From contig NZCO01000059.1 in assembly GCA_002686445.1 (NCBI GenBank), forward strand, positions 1-14,522: 14,522 nucleotides of DNA. The letters run 5' to 3'. Every line of letters starts with the position of its first letter. Positions within the stretch are counted from its first letter, which is position 1. Under the pieces are notes generated by a model that saw nothing but the letters and a program-made list of their open reading frames with translations, was not told the DNA's origin and did not search any database. The stretch is from a bacterium (GTDB lineage Bacteria > Patescibacteriota > Andersenbacteria > UBA10190). The position numbers and the translations under genes were made by a program. Of this stretch, positions 1 to 7,107 are shown piece by piece.

Positions 1-392
1 AAGACGGTCGTAAATTCATGAAACGTGGCGTCGATGCTGTGGTCCTCCATCGCTACACGCAGCTCGGCAATCAGCGGTGTCATGTCGTCTTGGGACATTG
101 GCTGCCCATCGAGCCGAAAGCGTTCGGTAAGGTCGAATATATGAGGGCTCGTGTACATCCCGGTCGTATAGCCGGCAGTCCGCAAGATGGATTCGGTCAT
201 GGCAGCAGTACTGCCCTTACCGGTGGTGCCAGTTATGTGCACGCTCGGGAACGTATGGTGTGGGTCGCCGACGGCAGCCAAAAGCGCCTCCGTTCGCTCT
301 AAACCAAGCTTAATAGCGGCTGGTTCAAGACCATACAACCAGCTCAAAGTCTCGGCAGATACGCTATTTTGCGCTTGAGTATGGACAGACAT
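1..392 (-). CDS. folC: Folylpolyglutamate / dihydrofolate synthase family ligase (N-terminal 130 codons, runs off the window)
   Basis: The minus strand from the ATG at 392 stays open to the window edge. The product is a Mur-ligase-family enzyme that adds glutamate to folate (and often to dihydropteroate) with ATP in the cytoplasm. The ATP-binding loop HITGTTGKGST lies at residues 52-62, close to the FolC form HVAGTNGKGST. It is followed by TSPHIFDLTERF, matching the FolC motif TSPH...RF/RI. The upstream LGLERTEALLAAVGDP is also typical of the FolC N-terminus. The central and C-terminal ligase domains lie outside the window. The gene is divergent from thyX with only 24 bp between the two start codons, and it sits beside thyX, folA and glyA, which supports a folate role. 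A TTGCTT-17-TATGCT promoter reads into it with a leader of about 7 nt. Another Mur ligase is possible but less likely. Confidence 0.82.
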   Translation of the reverse strand, partial: MSVHTQAQNSVSAETLSWLYGLEPAAIKLGLERTEALLAAVGDPHHTFPSVHITGTTGKGSTAAMTESILRTAGYTTGMYTSPHIFDLTERFRLDGQPMSQDDMTPLIAELRVAMEDHSIDATFHEFTTV

Positions 393-405
393 ACGTAACC
401 GTGTG

Positions 406-434
406 AGCATACCTATATGCCTACAGAGAAGCAA
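406..434 (-). promoter_or_regulatory. Candidate sigma-70-type promoter for folC
   Basis: On the minus strand TTGCTT (434-429) is separated by exactly 17 bp from TATGCT (411-406). A start about 7 nt downstream would fall near 399, leaving a leader of roughly 7 nt before the ATG at 392. The -35 box lies inside the thyX coding region. The same TTGCTT box with 17-bp spacing occurs at 14402-14430. This is seen by eye only. Confidence 0.4.
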
Positions 435-2147
435 TTAGAGGCCTTTAAGACCGATTTTGTCAAGGACAACTACACCCCGGAGGAGCAAGCATTGCTTGCC
501 CCATTTTTCTCCAACCTGGATCAGTCTGTCTACGCCCCCCTCATATTTTCGCCGGAAGTAATTGGTGCGCTGTGTTCTAGAACCAGTCGGGCCGTCGGTG
601 ACCTGCGTAAGATTTTCTTGGACGAATACATCACACCTTTTTTACAGCCAGAACGAAGTGAGAAAGATAGTGATGAAGACTGGCAACAAAAAGTAGAGTA
701 CGGCGAAGAGCTACGAGCCTTCATCACGTTCCTCCAAGACCACCCCATCGAGAAGATTTTTTCTAACCCGCGAGCGCGATCGTTTTACACGAAGTGGCTA
801 GCGCAGTATGGGGATGACTCCATTGCCCAAATGGCAGGAATGCATCTGGTGTATTCCGGCGTGTCGCAAGTTGCGATAAAGCATTTTGAAGACCAACGTA
901 TTGGCTTAGCTCCCCTCGAGAAATCGACTCGCTACATCAACTACGGAGAAAAAATAAACGGTAGCTATCAATACTATACGGATCCGACGCTTGCTGATCA
1001 TGGTGTGGAAGCAGTCTATCGAGCTGCCATGGATGGGTTGTTTGAAGCTTACGGCAAGCTCAAGCCACAACTGATTACCTGGTTGACCGACCAGTTTCCA
1101 GACGAAAAATCGAAAGTGATAGAAACCAAGGCATTCGATACGCTGCGAGGCCTACTGCCTACCTCTACTTTGTCGCAGGTTGCCTTCTTCGGTAACGGAC
1201 AGGCGTTCGAGTATATGATTGCTCGCTCCCTAGGTTCACGGCTCGGCGAAATCAGCTGGGCAGCTGATCGAGCTTACGAGGAACTGTATCGTATAGCGCC
1301 GTCGTTCCTACGTCGCATCAAGAGCGAGGAGCCAGCCGCACGTGCGTCGGCGCAAGAGTATCAGGAATACAAGGCTGGCCTACCTGATCGCATGGCCCGT
1401 CATACCGATCCATTAATAGCCCCGGGAGACAGTAGCAACGGGACGACCGTAGCGCTGCTTGAGTACGATCCTCTCGGGCAAGAAAAAGTTATCACTGGCC
1501 TGCTGTATAGTGCGCGGGGCAATCACCGTGCCTGGGTAGACATACTGGCCCAGGTGCAGGAAATGACAATGGAGGAAAAGGACGCTGTCTTAGCTAACGC
1601 ACTCGACGGGCGGACACAACGGTGGCAAAAAGTCCCACGCGCATTTGAAAATGCTAACGTCCGCTTCGAAATCACCATGAACATTGGCTCTTGGCGCGAC
1701 CTGCATCGTCATCGCATGCTCACGCAGCAGCGACAGTTCTTCACCGTCAAGCATGGCTACGACACTCCGCCAGAACTGATTGAGGCAGGCCTGGCAGACT
1801 CCTACCACGCCGCCATCAAGGCCGTGGAAGACACGCACCACCTAATCGCTACCCACAGTCAGGAGTTAGCCCAATACGCCGTCACCCTCGCCCATCGAAT
1901 CCAGTTCATGCAGTGGGAAAACCTCCGGGAATGTTTTTGGGAAATGGAGTTGCGCACGATTCCAGAAGGCCACCCCGATTATCGAGCCGTCGAGCAAGAA
2001 AAGTTCCGGCAGCTGGAGAAAGCCTATCCATTGATTACCAAGTACATGCACGTAAACATGGATACCTATGACTTTGCTCGCCGCGGACAGGATGAGAAGA
2101 TACAGGCGAAGCTAGAGGCCTTACAAAAAATGGATTTGGGTGCATGA
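417..2147 (+). CDS. thyX: Double-length FAD-dependent thymidylate synthase (two tandem ThyX-like domains)
   Basis: ThyX methylates dUMP to dTMP using methylene-tetrahydrofolate, FAD and NADPH. At 576 aa this protein is about twice the usual 220-270 aa, and both halves look ThyX-like. The N-half has GDDSIAQ and GVSQ followed by STRY (S170, R172, Y173), which fits the S-x-R-Y dUMP-binding end of the signature, but RHR is replaced by DQR (159-161). It also has a GNGQAFEYM segment near 259-267. The C-half has a perfect RHR at 431-433, but the serine expected seven residues later is F441, and no S-x-R-Y follows. The C-half continues with NLRECFWEMELRT, the helix that usually follows. In single-domain ThyX the active site is built between subunits, so the two halves may cooperate. 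The gene overlaps folA by ATGA. The start has no clear Shine-Dalgarno. The family call is firm; dTMP-forming activity is inferred. Confidence 0.85.
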   Translation: MPTEKQLEAFKTDFVKDNYTPEEQALLAPFFSNLDQSVYAPLIFSPEVIGALCSRTSRAVGDLRKIFLDEYITPFLQPERSEKDSDEDWQQKVEYGEELRAFITFLQDHPIEKIFSNPRARSFYTKWLAQYGDDSIAQMAGMHLVYSGVSQVAIKHFEDQRIGLAPLEKSTRYINYGEKINGSYQYYTDPTLADHGVEAVYRAAMDGLFEAYGKLKPQLITWLTDQFPDEKSKVIETKAFDTLRGLLPTSTLSQVAFFGNGQAFEYMIARSLGSRLGEISWAADRAYEELYRIAPSFLRRIKSEEPAARASAQEYQEYKAGLPDRMARHTDPLIAPGDSSNGTTVALLEYDPLGQEKVITGLLYSARGNHRAWVDILAQVQEMTMEEKDAVLANALDGRTQRWQKVPRAFENANVRFEITMNIGSWRDLHRHRMLTQQRQFFTVKHGYDTPPELIEAGLADSYHAAIKAVEDTHHLIATHSQELAQYAVTLAHRIQFMQWENLRECFWEMELRTIPEGHPDYRAVEQEKFRQLEKAYPLITKYMHVNMDTYDFARRGQDEKIQAKLEALQKMDLGA

Positions 2148-2626
2148 AGATGCCAGTAGTTACGATCGTAGCTGGAATGACGCGCGACGGCCTGATCGGT
2201 CGCGGCAACTCCCTGCCGTGGGAACACCATGCACAGGACATGGCATCATTTCGAAGCATTACCGCTGGTAAGACCGTAATAATGGGTCGAGCCACGTTTG
2301 ATTCTATTGGTCACCCCCTACCAGAGCGCAAGAACATAGTGCTGAGTCGTACCCATACCGGAATCGCTGGCTGTGATGTGTGCGCTTCGTTGCCAGAAGC
2401 CCTTGAGCTGGCTGCCAGCTATGGGCAAGATGTGTGTATCATCGGCGGGGCGAGCGTCTACGAACAGGCGCTACCACTTGCCGATGCTTTATATCTGTCT
2501 TTTATTGACGGCCAGTATTCCGGTGACACCTTCTTCCCCGAGTTTGATGACCATGCGTTCGAGATCACGGACCAATCGCGGGGCAACAATTATATTTTAG
2601 CCACACTTAAACGTAAACAAACATGA
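2144..2626 (+). CDS. folA: Dihydrofolate reductase
   Basis: This enzyme reduces dihydrofolate to tetrahydrofolate with NADPH. At 160 aa it has the normal bacterial DHFR length. Visible motifs in order are an N-terminal VTIVAGMTRDGLIG strand and loop, NSLPW (22-26), an acidic residue at D32 in the position of the catalytic Asp/Glu, MGRATFDSIG (47-56) for NADPH binding, and IIGGASVY (99-106), the second dinucleotide-binding motif. The start overlaps the thyX stop (ATGA) and the stop overlaps the glyA start (ATGA), so the three genes are probably translationally coupled. M3 would also be a possible start; M1 is chosen because of the overlap. DHFR is usually paired with ThyA, whose reaction produces dihydrofolate. 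ThyX does not, so this pairing is a small puzzle. Confidence 0.93.
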   Translation: MKMPVVTIVAGMTRDGLIGRGNSLPWEHHAQDMASFRSITAGKTVIMGRATFDSIGHPLPERKNIVLSRTHTGIAGCDVCASLPEALELAASYGQDVCIIGGASVYEQALPLADALYLSFIDGQYSGDTFFPEFDDHAFEITDQSRGNNYILATLKRKQT

Positions 2627-4014
2627 GCACCCTAGCCAAAAACGATCCAGCGGTAGCAGCTTTAGTAGCCAAGGAAGAAGCACGGCAGCAGAACAAGCTG
2701 TCGATGATTCCCTCGGAGAATTTCTTCTCCCCCGCCGTCCGAGAAGCGGTCGGTTCAGTTTTTATGCACAAATATGCCGAGGGCAATATCGGCGGCCGCT
2801 ATTACGAAGGCAATGCGGTTATCGATGAGCTCGAGACCCTGGCCGTTGACCGGGCCCGTCAGGCCTTCCAGGTCCCGGCTGATTGGTCAGCCAACGTCCA
2901 GGCCTTAGCCGGTAGTAACGCTAACTTAGCGGTGTACTTAGCTACCCTTGAGCCCGGCGACACCATGATGGCTATGTATTTGCCCGATGGCGGTCACCTA
3001 TCCCACGGCTGGTCCTTTGAACCGAGCAAGAGTAAACGAGAAAGTGACGCGGACAGTGGGAGCCTGGTGTATCACGGTGGCAGTCGCAAGGTGAATATCA
3101 CTTCACGCATGTTCAAGGTCGTGCAATACAAAACGGACCCCGACACCAAAGAGTTTAACTACGATGAACTCGAGAAAATTGCTCTAGAGTATAAGCCTAA
3201 GCTCTTAATCACTGGCGGCACGGCTTACCCCAGGGACATTGATTATCGACGCGTGCGAGCGATTGCTGACGCTGTGGGAGCCCTATACATGGCAGACATC
3301 GCTCACGAGGCAGGATTGATCGCCGCTGGTGTTATCCCCTCTCCGGTGGGCATTGCTGACGTCGTAACTATGACGACGCATAAGACACTGCGATCTGGTC
3401 GCGGCGCAATCATTTTGGCGCACCAAGACTTGCTCACCAAGATTAACCGGGGCGTGCTGCCCGGCTTACAAGGCGGACCGTTTAATAACAACATCGCCGG
3501 TATTTGTGTGGGCCTGGGTGAAGTACTGACTGACGAGTTCAAGACCTATGCGCGACAAGTGGTTAATAACAATAAGCAGCTTGCTGCTGACCTACAGACG
3601 AAGGGATTTTTCCTCGTCACCGGTGGTGGCGATAAACACCTATTGCTGATCGACTTAACCAAGGAACCTTTGCAGGGCAAGTACTTTGCTCGCGCTCTTG
3701 ATCACGCCGGCATCGTTGGCAACATGAACGGTATGCCTCAGGACACCCGACCACCGGCTAATCCTTCGGCGCTACGACTCGGAACTCCGTGGGTCACTAC
3801 CCGAGGTATGAAAGAAGCTCAGATGAAGCAGATTGCCAGCTGGGTGCGAGAGGTTATGGATCACGCCGCACAGTGGGCTGACCTTGAGTTTGATGCCTTC
3901 GAAGAGCAGATCATGCAGTCACCAACTATTGCAACGATCGCCACTGATGTGGCTGCGCTCTGTCAGAAATTTCCCCTGCAACTAAAAACTACTGAGACAA
4001 TCAAGAATCAGTAG
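2623..4014 (+). CDS. glyA: Serine hydroxymethyltransferase
   Basis: A PLP enzyme that converts serine and tetrahydrofolate to glycine and methylene-tetrahydrofolate, the one-carbon donor used by ThyX. The family signature is clear: KYAEGNIGGRYYEGN near the N-terminus, DIAHEAGLIAAG with the PLP-ring aspartate, MTTHKTLRSGRG with the Schiff-base lysine at K254, and ALRLGTP with the substrate carboxylate arginine at R385. At 463 aa it is longer than the usual 415-430. Most of the excess is an insertion of about 24 residues after HLSHG (roughly 130-160), rich in Ser, Lys and Asp, where E. coli GlyA has a short loop. It is the last gene of the folate operon, overlaps folA by 4 bp and ends with TAG facing a convergent operon. 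Confidence 0.95.
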   Translation: MSTLAKNDPAVAALVAKEEARQQNKLSMIPSENFFSPAVREAVGSVFMHKYAEGNIGGRYYEGNAVIDELETLAVDRARQAFQVPADWSANVQALAGSNANLAVYLATLEPGDTMMAMYLPDGGHLSHGWSFEPSKSKRESDADSGSLVYHGGSRKVNITSRMFKVVQYKTDPDTKEFNYDELEKIALEYKPKLLITGGTAYPRDIDYRRVRAIADAVGALYMADIAHEAGLIAAGVIPSPVGIADVVTMTTHKTLRSGRGAIILAHQDLLTKINRGVLPGLQGGPFNNNIAGICVGLGEVLTDEFKTYARQVVNNNKQLAADLQTKGFFLVTGGGDKHLLLIDLTKEPLQGKYFARALDHAGIVGNMNGMPQDTRPPANPSALRLGTPWVTTRGMKEAQMKQIASWVREVMDHAAQWADLEFDAFEEQIMQSPTIATIATDVAALCQKFPLQLKTTETIKNQ

Positions 4015-4040
4015 GACTTTCGCATTTGGCCAAGTTCCAG

Positions 4041-4086
4041 CCTTCGCCCCCGCCAGAAGCGGGGCTACGGCCGGCAGGCGAGGCGA
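4041..4086. repeat. GC-rich palindromic element between convergent operons (REP-like candidate)
   Basis: CCCCGC (4048-4053) and GCGGGG (4059-4064) form a 6-bp stem around CAGAA. Outer bases extend it imperfectly, and GGCCGGC plus AGGCGAGGCGAG follow. The element fills the 87-bp gap between glyA and the convergent gene. There is no T-run on either strand, so it is not a standard intrinsic terminator. Only one copy is visible here, so calling it a dispersed repeat is inference. Confidence 0.4.
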
Positions 4087-4101
4087 GTGTGAGGGCCCTA
4101 A

Positions 4102-4467
4102 CTAGGCTAAGGTGTTTAACACCTGTGTAATATCGTCTTCAGTCAGATAGCCATGAAGGGCTGTAGCAGCCATACCTAGCGCCGGCGAAACAACCGACGT
4201 CCCTTGATGGAAGGCAATAATCGATTTCTTGAGGCTGTAGGCTAAACCCAGTTCGATGCCACTTCCCGTTGAGGCAATAGATACTTCGGCAATAATGAGA
4301 TCCGTTGCCTGTAAGACTGCAATACGGTCATCAAGCGCCACCATGTCCCGCGGCGGGAACGAAATCGCAATATGGTCGTTCTCTGTCGCAAACGCCTTCA
4401 TCGCCCGGAAAAAAGTCGGCGTCTGATAGGGAGCGCCCGAAGGATGCGAAACAAACCAATCCGCCAT
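4102..4467 (-). CDS. Nucleoside 2-deoxyribosyltransferase / DNPH1-like nucleotide N-hydrolase family protein
   Basis: A 121-aa protein with the core of the nucleoside 2-deoxyribosyltransferase superfamily. Residues 54-74 contain ATDLIIAEVS followed by STGSGIELG. This matches the DNPH1/RCL pattern AD-x-VVAEVT-x-PSLGVGYELG, where the Glu (here E72) is the catalytic nucleophile. D46/D47 before it fit the acidic residue that helps catalysis. The usual N-terminal GS-x-RGG phosphate or sugar loop is not obvious; the protein starts WFVSHPSGAPY instead. Family members break or swap the N-glycosidic bond of deoxynucleosides or of 5'-monophosphates. Its place downstream of two Tmk-like genes suggests recycling or cleaning of deoxynucleotides, but substrate and reaction cannot be read from sequence. 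No Shine-Dalgarno. A 47-bp gap separates it from the upstream kinase gene. Confidence 0.68.
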   Translation of the reverse strand: MADWFVSHPSGAPYQTPTFFRAMKAFATENDHIAISFPPRDMVALDDRIAVLQATDLIIAEVSIASTGSGIELGLAYSLKKSIIAFHQGTSVVSPALGMAATALHGYLTEDDITQVLNTLA

Positions 4468-4483
4468 AGTATTGCTTTAGAAT

Positions 4484-4500
4484 AGCGCTTCGCTTGCGCT
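4484..4500 (-). other. Small intercistronic hairpin
   Basis: AGCGC (4484-4488) and GCGCT (4496-4500) form a perfect 5-bp stem with a 7-base loop in the gap between the Tmk-like gene and the deoxyribosyltransferase-like gene. There is no U-run, so it looks like a minor intra-operon structure and not a terminator. Confidence 0.3.
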
Positions 4501-4514
4501 CTGAACAGGGGTGC

Positions 4515-5180
4515 CTATATAACTGCCCGCTTCTGCAATATGTCCCAGATTTCCTGGTGTAGATCGTTCTTACTTCGCTCGACGTTGTTTGCGTCCCGGC
4601 TGTTTACCACTACCCAATTCTTACTGTCGCTAGCTAATCGCCGGTAACTAATCCTGATGCCTCGCTGTTTGCGCGAATCAGCCTCAAAGTAGTCTTTTTT
4701 CTTCGGCATGCGCTTGCGTGCCGTTACCCATGGTGTATCCAAAAAAATAACGAGATCGGGCTTGGCTAGCTGTGGTTTTCCCTTCCAGCAAAGCTCCGTG
4801 AGCCAGTCCAGCATCTTGGCACGTGCCTTACCTGCCAGCCCCACAGTCTGATACGCAAAGGTGCTCGTACACCAGCGATCAGAGATAACAAAATCGTGCG
4901 CCGAATCTTTGCCGTTCATCACCGCCGCAATATCATCAGTCCGGCTATAAAAGTCAGCTATATACAACAGCGCTTGTTCGCGTCGAGAGAGGCTGCCCAT
5001 CTTCTTGGTGCGTAGATACTTGTCGTAAATAAGCTGCCCAGTTTTTTTATCTTCCTGCGGAAAATGTAGCTGCAATGGCTTGCGCCCTGCCGACTGCAGT
5101 TTCTTCACCAATAATTGCGCTTGCGTCGAGCTGCCGGCCGCATCTATTCCCTCGATAATTACGAACGGTTTTTTACTCAT
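4515..5180 (-). CDS. Thymidylate kinase family protein with altered Walker A (lysine replaced by serine)
   Basis: Thymidylate kinase phosphorylates dTMP to dTDP. This 221-aa protein is clearly of that family: FVIIEGIDAAGSSTQ at the N-terminus, ISDRW (99-103) followed by STFAYQ (the DR[YH]...S-x-x-AYQ dTMP site), FLD at 146-148, and a basic lid with R155/R157 leading to DYFEADS (163-169). The Walker A motif reads G11-I-D-A-A-G16-S17-S18-T19, so the nearly invariant lysine is S17 and the central glycine is A14. The rest of the fold appears intact, so this is not an obvious pseudogene. I believe GSST-type loops occur in other CPR and archaeal Tmk-like proteins, but this is from memory. It follows another Tmk-like gene by 14 bp in the same operon. 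It could be a kinase with a modified loop, a different nucleotide kinase, or a partner of the upstream paralogue. Confidence 0.75.
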   Translation of the reverse strand: MSKKPFVIIEGIDAAGSSTQAQLLVKKLQSAGRKPLQLHFPQEDKKTGQLIYDKYLRTKKMGSLSRREQALLYIADFYSRTDDIAAVMNGKDSAHDFVISDRWCTSTFAYQTVGLAGKARAKMLDWLTELCWKGKPQLAKPDLVIFLDTPWVTARKRMPKKKDYFEADSRKQRGIRISYRRLASDSKNWVVVNSRDANNVERSKNDLHQEIWDILQKRAVI

Positions 5181-5194
5181 CGATGTACGATAGC

Positions 5195-5923
5195 TTATTG
5201 CTTGAGGTGAGGAAAGCGCGCCATTAGCTGTTCGAAGACGAGCTCACCGACTGCTTCAACCCCTCGCATTCGCACCCCCTCCACACACGCAATGCGTGCG
5301 AAGCGATCAGCGTCACTGGTGCACAGCCAATCGTATTCGGCATATAAGCGCTTCTGCACGCTAATGTGGTCCGTATACTCATCTTCATCGGCTAGCTTCT
5401 CCTTGCGCTGCTCCAGCAGCGCCGTAGAGACCCGTGGTGGTACATCAAGAAAGACAGAGAGGTGCTCGCGCGGCATCTCGTTGGTGCCATATTCGAACTT
5501 CTGTACATGTGTGTGCACACCATCCCGCGAGACATCAGTGTCTGCTTGACCTTCGGCCTCAACCGCCATAAAGGCGAGGCTGCTGGGGACGTAGCGATCG
5601 TAAATGACAATCTCGTCCTTCCCCAGTGCGGTGATCACTTCATCGCGATGCTCCATTCGATTGGCTGCAAATAACTCATTCTTTTCCTGCCAAGGTGTTG
5701 CTTCCCAGCTGCCTTCCTTATTTTGCAGACGGTGCTTCAGCTCCTTGCCTGACGGTGTGTTGTAATCGGGAGTCTCAAATGTGTGCACGACGTGCCCGAC
5801 ATAGCGAAGGCGTTCCGCCAATAATTTGGCCTGCGTCTCTTTACCTGAAGAATCAACCCCATCAAACGAAATAAGCAGCCCGTTCGACTGCCTAGAAGCC
5901 CCGCTTGGCGCGGCTGTATTCAT
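5195..5923 (-). CDS. tmk: Thymidylate kinase
   Basis: A second dTMP-kinase-family protein, 242 aa. It begins with a short polar N-terminus, then ISFDGVDSSGKETQ, giving Walker A G22...G27-K28. The lysine is present but the following Ser/Thr, which normally helps bind Mg, is E29, with T30 next. DRY lies at 109-111, followed by VPSSLAF in the dTMP-site position, and FLD at 158-160. The lid region contains DEYTDHISVQKRLYAEY, resembling the Tmk DxxE...Y motif. An internal segment near 125-150 looks longer than in E. coli Tmk. It starts 14 bp after rplA, so it is probably co-transcribed with secE-nusG-rplK-rplA, and it is followed by a divergent paralogue. Between the two, this is the better candidate for the working dTMP kinase because it keeps the P-loop lysine. 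The start has no Shine-Dalgarno. Confidence 0.78.
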   Translation of the reverse strand: MNTAAPSGASRQSNGLLISFDGVDSSGKETQAKLLAERLRYVGHVVHTFETPDYNTPSGKELKHRLQNKEGSWEATPWQEKNELFAANRMEHRDEVITALGKDEIVIYDRYVPSSLAFMAVEAEGQADTDVSRDGVHTHVQKFEYGTNEMPREHLSVFLDVPPRVSTALLEQRKEKLADEDEYTDHISVQKRLYAEYDWLCTSDADRFARIACVEGVRMRGVEAVGELVFEQLMARFPHLKQ

Positions 5924-5937
5924 TGGTTGTACACGGC

Positions 5938-6615
5938 TTAGACGCTCACCCGGACCCCTGGGCCCATAGTGGTAGCGAGCGTAATGCTTTTGATGAACTC
6001 ACCCTTAGCAGCTGCTGGTCGCGCCTTGGCAACTGCGTCGACTACAGCGCGTACATTAGCCTCTATTTTGTCAGCATCCCAGTCTGTCTTACCAACCGCT
6101 TCATGAAGGTTGCCCAGCTGATCCATCTTAAACGATAGCTTACCAGCTGCTAGTTCAGCGACCACGCCGGCAGGGTCATCACTTACCGTTCCAGTTTTCG
6201 GATTCGGCATCAGCCCTTGGGGGCCAAGTACTCGTGCCGCTGGGGCAATCTTCGGCATCATATCAGGAGTCGCTACTGTAATATCGGCAGCCAGCTTACC
6301 CTCGGCCAATACTTGCTTCACTAACTCTTCGCCACCGACTATCGTAGCCCCGGCCTTAGTTGCCGCCGCTTGCTGCTTCTCATCACTGGTGAACACTGCG
6401 ACTCGCTTTTGCTTAGCAGCTCCGCCCGGAAGGGTTACCGTGCCTCGTACGAATTGTTCGGATTTTTCAATATTAATGCCTAGGTGAATGTGTAACTCTA
6501 CGGTTTCAGCAAAGCTACTGCGACCATGCTCCTTGAGCCAGGCAATGGCGACTGCCGTATCAAGGGCCTGGGTCGGCACCTTCTCCTTCTGCGCGTTGTA
6601 TGTCTTGCCAGCCAT
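5938..6615 (-). CDS. rplA: 50S ribosomal protein L1
   Basis: L1 binds 23S rRNA in the L1 stalk and helps move deacylated tRNA out of the ribosome; in many bacteria it also represses its own operon. The 225-aa length is normal. Family hallmarks are visible: ALDTAVAIAWLKE near the N-terminus, ELHIHLGIN in the first domain, PKIAPAARVLGPQGLMPNPKTGTV in the middle, and GEFIKSITLATTMGPGVRV at the C-terminus. It starts 2 bp after the rplK stop, giving the usual rplK-rplA pair. The genes usually next, rplJ and rplL, are absent; two nucleotide-kinase genes follow instead. I did not find a convincing L1 target hairpin by eye. Confidence 0.96.
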   Translation of the reverse strand: MAGKTYNAQKEKVPTQALDTAVAIAWLKEHGRSSFAETVELHIHLGINIEKSEQFVRGTVTLPGGAAKQKRVAVFTSDEKQQAAATKAGATIVGGEELVKQVLAEGKLAADITVATPDMMPKIAPAARVLGPQGLMPNPKTGTVSDDPAGVVAELAAGKLSFKMDQLGNLHEAVGKTDWDADKIEANVRAVVDAVAKARPAAAKGEFIKSITLATTMGPGVRVSV

Positions 6616-6617
6616 GG

Positions 6618-7037
6618 CTAGGAAACGGTAATGCCCATTGAGCGGGCTGTACCTTCGATAATCTTCATTGCTGCTTCAGCATCACGGGCTGAAAGGTCCT
6701 CCATCTTACGTTCCGCAATCTCTCGAACCTGATCCTTCGTTACTTTGCCCACTTTGTCAGTATTTGGGACACCTGATCCTTTCTTAATGCTAGCCGCTTT
6801 CTTAAGCAGTTCTGCTGCCGGTGGGGTCTTGAGCTTGAGGTCCATACTGCGGTCAGCAAAAATGGTCACTTCGACCGGAATGATGTCACCCCGCATATCA
6901 GCCGTCATTTCATTAAATTTGCTGACGAAGTCCTGAATGTTAACGCCATGCTGTCCCAGCGCTGGGCCAATAGGCGGAGCCGGGGTGGCTGCACCACCGG
7001 GGGCTTGGAGTTTTAATTTTGCTAATATCTCAGCCAT
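6618..7037 (-). CDS. rplK: 50S ribosomal protein L11
   Basis: L11 forms part of the GTPase-associated centre with 23S rRNA and contacts elongation factors and the stringent factor. At 139 aa it is of standard length. The proline-rich N-terminal segment around PPIGPALGQHGVNIQDFV and the C-terminal RNA-binding part ending EGTARSMGITV are diagnostic. The usual leading lysine-rich stretch is shortened (MAEILAKLKLQAPGG). It lies between nusG and rplA in the conserved secE-nusG-rplK-rplA order. The start codon has no Shine-Dalgarno; the preceding 30 bases are AT-rich. Confidence 0.97.
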   Translation of the reverse strand: MAEILAKLKLQAPGGAATPAPPIGPALGQHGVNIQDFVSKFNEMTADMRGDIIPVEVTIFADRSMDLKLKTPPAAELLKKAASIKKGSGVPNTDKVGKVTKDQVREIAERKMEDLSARDAEAAMKIIEGTARSMGITVS

Positions 7038-7083
7038 AACTACGTGAGGATAGTAAATTGTTGATTAAGACGCAAGAAAGTGT

Positions 7084-7107
7084 GTAATTGCTGGTGCCAG
7101 CGATTAC
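7084..7107 (-). other. Hairpin overlapping the nusG stop codon
   Basis: GTAAT/ATTAC outer arms (7084-7088 and 7103-7107) and GCTG/CAGC inner arms enclose a 4-base loop, with one mismatch between the two helices. The nusG TAA (7106-7104) lies in the stem. The bases that follow on the minus strand are not U-rich, so I read it as an intercistronic structure, perhaps for processing, between nusG and rplK. Confidence 0.35.

Noticed and set aside
2144..2626. UGA recoded to an amino acid, as in some CPR lineages
   Set aside because: TGA ends thyX, folA and the membrane-protein gene exactly at expected C-termini or overlaps, and no conserved gene here has an internal TGA.
4515..5180. The lysine-less Tmk as a pseudogene or sequencing error
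   Set aside because: The frame is full length, all other Tmk motifs are intact, and both A14 and S17 differ in the loop, so a single-base error cannot explain it.
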